In this document: one piece after another, positions 39,697 to 44,668 of the stretch | How the letters are laid out: each line of letters starts with the position of its first letter | Numbering within the stretch: the first letter of the stretch is position 1 | Virus record (IMG/VR): IMGVR_UViG_3300036900_000244 | Location: 1-44,668 of that record | Origin: a virus | Strand: one strand, 5' to 3' | DNA length: 44,668 nt | Position numbers and translations under genes: made by a program | The notes under the pieces: generated by a model | Database searches by the model: none | What the model was told of the DNA's origin: nothing | What the model saw: only the letters and a program-made list of their open reading frames with translations

Positions 39697-40105
39697 CGGG
39701 CGGTTCGTCGGGTTCGTCCCCGCCTTCCTCGGCCTCCGCCGCAGCGGCCTCAGCCTCAAGTCGGCTGATCTCGCGCTTCATCTCCTCGCGGGTCAGTTTT
39801 TCGTCTGCGAACTGAATGGGACCACCTCCCTTTCCGGTAATCTCCGTCCGCTGCCTGGGCTTGTCGTTTCCGTACTCGACCACGACCTTTCCCGCCATCA
39901 CGTCGGCGCCGGTGATCGCGTTGGCGCCCATCTGGCCGTAGTGCTCGATGATGGCCGGCGTCAGTTCCCGGCATCTGGTCACGAGGTCGAAGTCTTTCTT
40001 TGGGCGCCCATCCTTGTTCGGCGACGGGACTCCAGGCTCCCAGGTCGTGCGCCGCCGACCGCCACGCTTGCCTGTTTTTTGCCTGTTTTCGGTCTTTCGC
40101 GTCAT
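39680..40105 (-). CDS. Terminase small subunit-like (DUF5681-type N-terminus)
   Basis: 141 residues from ATG 40105. The basic start with RRRTTWEPGVPSPNKDGRPK fits the W..G.....N..GRPK opening of DUF5681-type proteins found at the terminase position, followed by a helical part (RCRELTPAIIEHYGQMGANA) and an acidic tail (EAEAAAAEAEEGGDE). It probably recognises packaging DNA and loads the large subunit. Assignment rests on order plus this opening. Confidence 0.68.
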   Translation of the reverse strand: MTRKTENRQKTGKRGGRRRTTWEPGVPSPNKDGRPKKDFDLVTRCRELTPAIIEHYGQMGANAITGADVMAGKVVVEYGNDKPRQRTEITGKGGGPIQFADEKLTREEMKREISRLEAEAAAAEAEEGGDEPDEPPDGEEG

Positions 40106-40317
40106 TCGTCTGGCTCGAAGGTCAGTTCGCGGCCAGGAGCCGATCCTACTGCCGACCCGCGCGTCGGCCGCCACGCCGCAACAGCCGCCCGCACGGCCGC
40201 ACTCTCGTCGCGCAGTCCTGCGGCGTCCATCTTGTCCCTCAACTCGGACCGCTCCGCGTCGTTCATCCGAACCGCCAGCGGTGGCCGGCGCATCCGGTCG
40301 TTGTTCGGTCTCGGCAC
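40102..40317 (-). CDS. Ribbon-helix-helix-like protein, first gene of the packaging operon
   Basis: 71 residues from a GTG at 40317 that lies nine bases after the -10 of the promoter; ATG 40293 is the alternative. The PPLAVRMNDAERSELRDKMD and LRDESAAVRAAVAAW segments fit a CopG-type strand-helix-helix. Located just ahead of the terminase genes, it may bind the packaging-site DNA or regulate this operon (inference). The stop overlaps the next start (ATGA). Confidence 0.55.
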   Translation of the reverse strand: MPRPNNDRMRRPPLAVRMNDAERSELRDKMDAAGLRDESAAVRAAVAAWRPTRGSAVGSAPGRELTFEPDE

Positions 40318-40326
40318 AACGAAACG

Positions 40327-40356
40327 AACGTACGCTACGGCGCGGGCGATCCTAAG
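40327..40356 (-). promoter_or_regulatory. Phage-type promoter of the packaging operon
   Basis: CTTAGG (40356-40351), 18 bp, TACGTT (40332-40327), nine bases, GTG 40317. It shares GAACTTAGG - 15 bp - GCGTACGTTC with the promoter at 27351-27322, at identical spacing. Confidence 0.62.
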
Positions 40357-40396
40357 TTCCGGTGTATAGCGTTCGTGTCTTTCACTGTGAAACGCA

Positions 40397-40801
40397 CTAA
40401 CGTTTCCCGCGCCGCGTCTCCATCTCCACCGGGTCGACCAGCTTCCCGTCCACGATGTGCCGCACCAGGATCGGCGTGATCGGGAGGGCATCCGGGCTTG
40501 CCACCCGGGCCGCGGCGTACCTGGCAGCGTCCTGCGCGATGGGGAGCGCGATTTCGGCGTGCCGGTGGCACCGGCGGGGGTCGGGATGGTTGCAGACGAG
40601 CAGGAGGCGGTGGCCGGCTCTGGCGTGAGCGTAGAGGGCACCCGCGGCGTGAGGGTCGACGGCTCCCTTGCTGAGCCCGCTGGCGGATCGGCGAAGGTCG
40701 ATCACGGTGTCGATGCGGTAGCGGTTCATGACGGCCAGCAGGTCGGGCCGCGTCTCCATCGACCCGAATCCCCAGGTGTAGACGGCGCCAGTTGGGGTCA
40801 T
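40397..40801 (-). CDS. DUF488-family protein
   Basis: 134 residues. VYTWGFGSMETRPDLLAVMN, TVIDLRRSASG and HRLLLVCNHPDPRRCHRHAE are the conserved features of DUF488 (start ....GhG, VlDvR..., and LLC.E.....CHR). The family is of unknown function and common in phages and plasmids. It overlaps the upstream gene by four bases. Confidence 0.75.
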   Translation of the reverse strand: MTPTGAVYTWGFGSMETRPDLLAVMNRYRIDTVIDLRRSASGLSKGAVDPHAAGALYAHARAGHRLLLVCNHPDPRRCHRHAEIALPIAQDAARYAAARVASPDALPITPILVRHIVDGKLVDPVEMETRRGKR

Positions 40802-41004
40802 CCCTGCGCCCTGACCCGCCCCACGACGTTGCGCGGGCCTTCGGCCGCGACCGGCAGGGCCTTGATCTCGTCGTCCAGCGCCGCAGCTTCGGTGGCGTGA
40901 TCGATGGCGTCTCGCCAGTTCGCTCGAGCCACGGCGAGCTTGAGCTGGGTCTCGGCGCGGGACAGGGCGGCCTGCAGGAACGCGCGGCGGGCGAGGTCAG
41001 ACAT
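40798..41004 (-). CDS. Small helical protein
   Basis: 68 residues (MSDLARRAFLQAALSRAETQ...), Ala-rich helices with a coiled-coil-like LAVARANWRDAIDHATEAAA. Overlaps both neighbours. No family recognised. Confidence 0.6.
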   Translation of the reverse strand: MSDLARRAFLQAALSRAETQLKLAVARANWRDAIDHATEAAALDDEIKALPVAAEGPRNVVGRVRAQG

Positions 41005-41332
41005 GGGGCCTCACCTCGACGACGTAGGGCGGTCGCGTGGTCGGGAAGGTCATCTGGGAGCCGGCCTTGGTGGCCACGAACTCGGCGTCGTAGAGAGCGG
41101 CTATCGCGGTGTCCGTGGCGCCCCAGTCGTAGGTCAGGACAGCGGGGATTCCGCCGGGGGTGTTCGTGACGACGACCGGACCCGTGATCGGGGCGTTGGC
41201 GCGGCCCTGGTCCTGCATGCTGAACGTGACGGTGTAGCCGGTCAGGTCCACCGGGTTGCCGTCCTCGTCGACCCAGGTCCGCACGAACGCCGGCTGGCGG
41301 TCGCCGGCAGCAAGGGAGATGTCCGGGCTCAT
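40997..41332 (-). CDS. BppU-N-like beta protein
   Basis: 111 residues. AFVRTWVDEDGNPVDLTGYT, ILTYD-like VLTYDWGATDTAIA, LYDAEFVATKAGSQMTFPT and a VVEVRPHV end follow the pattern of BppU N-terminal-like beta-sandwich domains (linear polymer of ..F.v.D..G...L.G.tv.F....) seen in phage baseplate and neck-fibre proteins. It lies apart from the baseplate genes, so it might belong to a head fibre or whisker. Confidence 0.6.
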   Translation of the reverse strand: MSPDISLAAGDRQPAFVRTWVDEDGNPVDLTGYTVTFSMQDQGRANAPITGPVVVTNTPGGIPAVLTYDWGATDTAIAALYDAEFVATKAGSQMTFPTTRPPYVVEVRPHV

Positions 41333-41625
41333 CTCGCCCCCGGGTCACAGCCGCGGAGGTCACCACACACCTTCGACGAAGCCACGCAGGGAGCGTAACC
41401 AGGGTCGTTCCTGGCGATCCGGTTGCAGGCCGGCAGGCAGGGTGAGCCGCTCCCCGGGCAGACGGTCTCAGCGTGCTTGCAGGCGTCGTCGCAGCTCACG
41501 GCGGGGGCGGCGTCTGCGGCGTCCGGGGTCACCGGCGCGGGGCCGGGCTTCGGGCATGCCGCGAACAGGGCGAGCGCGATGGTGCCGAGGAGGCCGACGA
41601 GGATGCGCTGAGGGAGGCCGCGCAT
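41329..41625 (-). CDS. Cys-rich lipoprotein
   Basis: 98 residues from ATG 41625. The signal ILVGLLGTIALALFAAC ends in a lipobox (FAAC). The mature part has seven further Cys (SCDDACKHAETVC, CLPAC, CVASSKVCGDLRGC) and probably folds by disulfides in the periplasm. The Pro/Ala-rich linker resembles host lipoproteins. Unknown function. Confidence 0.65.
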   Translation of the reverse strand: MRGLPQRILVGLLGTIALALFAACPKPGPAPVTPDAADAAPAVSCDDACKHAETVCPGSGSPCLPACNRIARNDPGYAPCVASSKVCGDLRGCDPGAR

Positions 41626-41807
41626 CAGTGGCACCCCACGGCGAATGTCAGGTGGTGCGCCACTTCCCATCCGAGCACGGCGAAGGAAATCGCCCAAAAG
41701 ACCGTCGCAACCAAGTTCGCCTTGGCGATGGTCAGATTCTTCTCTGCCTGAACGAGTTGCAGTTCAGATAGCTTCAGTTCCTCGCGTGCGAGATTGAGCG
41801 CGTCCAT
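41625..41807 (-). CDS. Single-span membrane protein with N-terminal coiled coil
   Basis: 60 residues. A charged heptad-like helix (LNLAREELKLSELQLVQAEK) leads into a hydrophobic segment at about 34-50 (LVATVFWAISFAVLGWEVA). Coupled by TGATG to both neighbours. Position between a papain-like protein and lipoproteins; role unknown. Confidence 0.6.
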   Translation of the reverse strand: MDALNLAREELKLSELQLVQAEKNLTIAKANLVATVFWAISFAVLGWEVAHHLTFAVGCH

Positions 41808-42601
41808 CACGCCACCGCCGCGAGGTCCGCCTGAAGCGACGCCGCGCTGTCGCCGAGAGGAGAGAGCCCCTTCGGCAGCCAGAGCGAGCAGACGAACGCG
41901 TAAGCCTCGTCGCAGTAGGCGTCGTTGAAGTCCCACGACTCGTCGACCTGGTATCCCCAGGTCACGGTCCCGAGGCCAGAATCGTCGTAGGCCCCCGTCC
42001 AGACCGCGTGACCTCCGAGCGATCCGGCCTCCGCGGAGGCCCCTGCGTCGATGTCGACCGTCCAGCGCGTCGGCTGCTGCTGGATGGTCTCCGGGAGCGA
42101 AAGCCCCCGATAGAGCCCACCGAACCGCTCGACCGCCTTCTTCATGTGGTCGTGGTTCTGCGGGTTGACCGGAATCCAGGCGTCGATCTTGATGATCCCC
42201 GCGATCCCGCTCTGCGCCGCCGTGAGCACGGCCGTCTCGACACCGCCCTGGTCCGTGCTCGGGTCGCTCGGGTTGTAGCCGTCGACCGTCTCGTAGCCTT
42301 GCAGGATCGCGGCATCGGTCGGGGTGGCCATGGCGCCGTTGTTGGCGGTCAGGGCCTGGGCGGCATGGCCGAGCGCGGCGATCGTGCAGTCCCCCAGGGT
42401 GTCGTTGTGCATGACGCCGAGGTCGGCGGCGCCGGCTGCCCTGGCCGCCGCGAAAGCCGCCGCGAGCCAGTCGCGAGCTGGGGCCGGGGCGGCCAGGCTG
42501 GCGAGTAGCTTGCCGGCCATGAGGCGGCGCGGCCCCATTACGTGCGGGGAAGCCTTCGGGCGACCGAGACGGACGGGCCGGTCGCGATGGATGGCGTTCA
42601 T
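41807..42601 (-). CDS. Papain-like cysteine-protease-fold protein
   Basis: 264 residues. A probable catalytic Cys is C72 in HNDTLGDCTIAALGHAAQ and a probable His is H198 in GSLGGHAVWTGAYDD, followed by VTWGYQVDESWDF and CDEAYAFV. The same order of blocks (ND..GDC..A..GH, GGHAV, TWG, W.F...Y.DEAY) recurs in uncharacterised bacterial and phage proteins that I take as papain-like. Substrate unknown. It overlaps the lipoprotein gene upstream by four bases. Confidence 0.7.
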   Translation of the reverse strand: MNAIHRDRPVRLGRPKASPHVMGPRRLMAGKLLASLAAPAPARDWLAAAFAAARAAGAADLGVMHNDTLGDCTIAALGHAAQALTANNGAMATPTDAAILQGYETVDGYNPSDPSTDQGGVETAVLTAAQSGIAGIIKIDAWIPVNPQNHDHMKKAVERFGGLYRGLSLPETIQQQPTRWTVDIDAGASAEAGSLGGHAVWTGAYDDSGLGTVTWGYQVDESWDFNDAYCDEAYAFVCSLWLPKGLSPLGDSAASLQADLAAVA

Positions 42602-43530
42602 CGCGTCGCCACCAGCCCAAACCCCGGCGCCTCGCGCAGCGCGACCCAGTGCCCCGATCTCCCCTTGCCGCGCCAGCAGAGGCAGCCCTTCACCGTCGCC
42701 AGGCTGGTCAGATGCTCGCCGCAGGTTCGATCGCAGCGTTCGAGGGCGGCTCCCGGATTCTCGCCGGCATAGGCGTAGGTCGCTTTCGCCGGGGAGGCCG
42801 AATCCCCCAGCACGTCCGCGCGGGCGGCGAGAGCCGCGGGTCCGGCTCGAAGGCCGGTTGTCCCTTTCTCCGCCTCCGCGGGCGACGACGTTTCCCTCCT
42901 CACGTGGATCAGTGTCGCCTCAGCGCGATAGGCCTCGGCAACTCCCCGCTCGGCTTTTGGAAGATTGGGCTTCGCTGCAGGTGTATCTGTCGCGCAGGCC
43001 ACAGAGTCCCCGAAGCGAAACGAGTCGTCCGTGGCGGGGCTCTGATAAGCGCCGCCGGCGCGCGGGAACGTCCAATAGGTGTCGTCCGCGATGTACGCAC
43101 GCCAGCCGCATGCGACGGGTCCGCTCGCGACCACGGCGAAGCTCCGCGGGTCCGGTGTCGTCGCCGTCGGTCTCGTCTTCGGCGTCGCGTCGCCGGGCGA
43201 GCGCAGCATCGACGTCGCGCCCTTGAACGCATCGGCATGCTTCGCCTTCATCGCGTTGATGTGCGGCAGGGTCTCCGGGTTCGAAGTCCCGAGGTAGCTC
43301 CACACGCACTGGAGGTCCGCGTATCCGTCCTTGAGTAGGGGCACGACGTTCTCGGCGAGGTCGATCCAGTTCTCGGTCATCACGTCGTCGTAGACTCGGG
43401 TGACGAGCGCAATCGGGATCGTCTCGCCGGAGCAGGTCACGACGGCGGGAATGACGGGGTGCTTGTGGAACCAGGCGCAGCCGTTGAGCGTCAGAGCGGC
43501 GCCGAGAAGCAGGGCGTAGATTTTCCTCAT
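42598..43530 (-). CDS. Large lipoprotein of unknown function
   Basis: 310 residues. MRKIYALLLGAALTLNGC is a lipoprotein signal (lipobox LNGC). The N-terminal 100 residues look helical (WIDLAENVVPLLKDGYADLQ). A Pro/Thr linker follows, and the C-terminal part has Cys pairs (ERCDRTCGEH, GCLCWRGKGRSGHW). It overlaps both neighbours, so it is part of the secreted-protein cluster. No family recognised. Confidence 0.6.
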   Translation of the reverse strand: MRKIYALLLGAALTLNGCAWFHKHPVIPAVVTCSGETIPIALVTRVYDDVMTENWIDLAENVVPLLKDGYADLQCVWSYLGTSNPETLPHINAMKAKHADAFKGATSMLRSPGDATPKTRPTATTPDPRSFAVVASGPVACGWRAYIADDTYWTFPRAGGAYQSPATDDSFRFGDSVACATDTPAAKPNLPKAERGVAEAYRAEATLIHVRRETSSPAEAEKGTTGLRAGPAALAARADVLGDSASPAKATYAYAGENPGAALERCDRTCGEHLTSLATVKGCLCWRGKGRSGHWVALREAPGFGLVATR

Positions 43531-43775
43531 CGGTCAGATCCTCCGTCGGAGTTGTTTCGCTTCGTCATCACACTCGGGTTGTCGCCATCGTCGTTCAGCG
43601 GCGCCACGCACGTCGGCGTGCGCGGGTCGTTACAGCTACACGGCTTCGTCAGCGGATCGACCCCGGGACCGCACTTCGCCTCCCAGTCGGCATGCCAGGA
43701 CGCGCAACCCCCGAGATGGACGATCGACACGCCGAGGAGCGCGATCGCAACGAGGAGCCCGCAGAGCGTCTTCAT
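43527..43775 (-). CDS. Small lipoprotein
   Basis: 82 residues from ATG 43775. The signal LCGLLVAIALLGVSIVHLGGC ends in a lipobox (LGGC) and the mature part carries more Cys (KCGPGVDPLTKPCSC, PTCVAP). It starts with ATGA overlap on the HTH gene; a weak promoter motif (CTTAGG at 43813-43808) lies inside that gene. Unknown function. Confidence 0.6.
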   Translation of the reverse strand: MKTLCGLLVAIALLGVSIVHLGGCASWHADWEAKCGPGVDPLTKPCSCNDPRTPTCVAPLNDDGDNPSVMTKRNNSDGGSDR

Positions 43776-44308
43776 CGCCACTCACCTTCTGTGAGATCTT
43801 CGAAAACCCTAAGTTTGCGTATCCCGGCCTCATACTTGCGCTGGGCGGCCATTGAGATCTGAGAGATGCGCTCCGAGCTGACGCCGAGCAGGCGCGCGAT
43901 CTCCTCTTCCGTATGGTCTCCGCGGCCCGAGACGCGAAGCGAGCATGTCTCCGCCAACTCGTCGACTTCCTTGCCCGGGAACGCGATCTTGAGCGCGCCG
44001 CGTGGCCCGACATCGATCGCCAAGTGATGCCGGCAGGTTACCCATGGACACGGTCCGGGGTCCCGGGAGCATTCGCCGAACGTGCGAGGCCGGGCGATCC
44101 GGTCGAACAGATCGAGGACCACGCCGCCCTCACGCCATGCGAGCGGCGGGTGCCACTCGTTTCTCGCCGCCGGCTTCCGGCACCAGTACCGGGCCGCAGC
44201 GGGACACCTCGTCGCGGCCTCGGTCATCGCCCAGAACGGTCGCAGCAGAAGCTGCTCGGGCTCCCGGCGTGCATCGATGGGGACGAGCGCAAGGATCGGT
44301 GCCGTCAT
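43772..44308 (-). CDS. Sigma-region-4-like helix-turn-helix protein
   Basis: 178 residues. The C-terminal part, after CPWVTCRHHLAIDV (87-100) and LKIAFPGKEVDELAETCSLR, holds a helix-turn-helix at about 131-165 (HTEEEIARLLGVSSERISQI) that resembles region 4 of sigma factors, the part that reads the -35 box. Proteins with this CP(W/F)V.CRHHL plus sigma4 layout are frequent in Myxococcota. It lacks regions 2 and 3, so it is not a full sigma factor and would act as an adaptor or activator. Extra Cys at 35, 43 and 80 may bind metal. It is a candidate for recognising the unusual -35 boxes of this phage (inference). Confidence 0.75.
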   Translation of the reverse strand: MTAPILALVPIDARREPEQLLLRPFWAMTEAATRCPAAARYWCRKPAARNEWHPPLAWREGGVVLDLFDRIARPRTFGECSRDPGPCPWVTCRHHLAIDVGPRGALKIAFPGKEVDELAETCSLRVSGRGDHTEEEIARLLGVSSERISQISMAAQRKYEAGIRKLRVFEDLTEGEWR

Positions 44309-44538
44309 CGTTTCGGCTCCCAGGTTTCGACCAGGTTCTTGGGCTCCCCCGGAACTGGTCGTGGCGCGTGAGCCTCAAGCCCCGCGCGAGGGAAGGTTTC
44401 CCGGGCGAGCTCCACCGTCGCGGCGTTGGTGAGCGGGCCGCCGACGGGGCGCTTGCCCGGCTCCAGGTCCCAGGCCTGGACCAGGAACGCGGCCGGGGCG
44501 CCGTGCGGGGCGCGATAGATTGCCCAGATGCGCGTCAT
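44305..44538 (-). CDS. Hypothetical small protein
   Basis: 77 residues (MTRIWAIYRAPHGAPAAFLV...), overlapping both neighbours by four bases. It mixes beta-like IWAIYRA and a Pro-rich C-terminal part (AHAPRPVPGEPKNLVETWEP). No family recognised. Confidence 0.55.
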   Translation of the reverse strand: MTRIWAIYRAPHGAPAAFLVQAWDLEPGKRPVGGPLTNAATVELARETFPRAGLEAHAPRPVPGEPKNLVETWEPKR

Positions 44539-44668
44539 GCCAGCCTCTTTGCCCGCGCCTCGCGAACGACGCGGTCAATGATGGACCTCTCGACCCTCCA
44601 ATATCTTCCCGGCTGCCGATAGACCTTCGCCGTCCGAAGCAACTTGGTCAGGTGATACGGGGTCAGCC
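44535..44668 (-). CDS. Excisionase-like HTH protein (5' end cut by window)
   Basis: The last 44 residues are visible. LTPYHLTKLLRTAKVYRQPG and RYWRVERSIIDRVVREAR fit the winged-helix DNA-binding pattern of excisionase/MerR-type helix-turn-helix proteins (helix, turn at V-Y, wing GRYWRV, recognition helix). The start lies beyond the right edge. The downstream gene overlaps by four bases. Confidence 0.6.
   Translation of the reverse strand, partial: LTPYHLTKLLRTAKVYRQPGRYWRVERSIIDRVVREARAKRLA

Noticed and set aside
43784-43813. Promoter copy before 43775
   Set aside because: CTTAGG lies inside the coding end of the HTH gene and the -10 (GAAGGT) is poor; AAGGTG also works as a ribosome site there.

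Overview
The window is a 44.7-kb piece of a tailed-phage genome (free phage or prophage) with high GC content. A contractile-tail virion module reads right to left on the minus strand from about 40.3 kb down to about 8.6 kb: terminase subunits, portal, head morphogenesis protein, scaffold/protease-like protein, decoration protein, major capsid protein, neck genes, tail sheath, tail tube, a frameshifted tail-assembly chaperone, tape measure, hub, gp25-like wedge, two baseplate-J-like proteins, tail protein I, fibres, lysis-type membrane genes and a RuvC-like resolvase. The sheath and baseplate genes make it a myovirus. Two genes point to a Myxococcota (Polyangiales-like) host: a plus-strand moron with a Gly-rich linker and Cys-rich repeats (16713-17606), and a protein with a sigma-region-4-like helix-turn-helix of a kind common in that phylum (43772-44308). 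The host call is inference. No integrase, DNA polymerase, helicase or cas gene is present, and both edges cut genes, so the genome continues on both sides.

Layout. 1-2359 (minus): a chain of nine tiny, mostly start/stop-overlapping genes, several with zinc-ribbon Cys pairs, plus a lipoprotein. 2490-3320 (plus): four coupled small genes. 3458-5680: a complete IS1595-family element (39-bp imperfect terminal inverted repeats, perfect 8-bp target duplication CCCCGTTG) with a transposase and four passenger genes, inserted in a small FPPC-motif gene. 5697-7668 (plus): two small genes, a seven-repeat CRISPR array without cas genes, an M15 peptidase (endolysin) and a small gene. 7674-8472 (minus): three small genes behind a sigma70-like promoter and a perfect dyad. 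8599-40317: the virion module, interrupted by two plus-strand genes (moron at 16.7 kb; HTH regulator at 35.15 kb). 40397-44668 (minus): DUF488 protein, a BppU-N-like protein, three lipoproteins, a papain-like protein, the sigma-like HTH protein and an excisionase-like fragment.

Regulation. A recurrent promoter-like motif, [C/G]TT[A/G]G[G/T] - 18 bp - TA(C/G)NNT, lies 6 to 12 bases before start codons at seven places on both strands (3060, 7007, 27314, 34987, 35152, 38268, 40317). At most of these there is no good Shine-Dalgarno, which implies leaderless or nearly leaderless mRNAs. The IS and the 2359/2490 divergent pair use the same geometry with more ordinary -35 boxes. The sigma-region-4-like protein is a natural candidate to recognise the unusual -35.

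The most unusual feature is the orphan CRISPR array at 6470-6944. It has 36-bp repeats with a 7-bp hairpin touching the spacer side, and a degenerate last repeat in which base changes keep the hairpin paired. It sits directly in front of the promoter of the endolysin gene.
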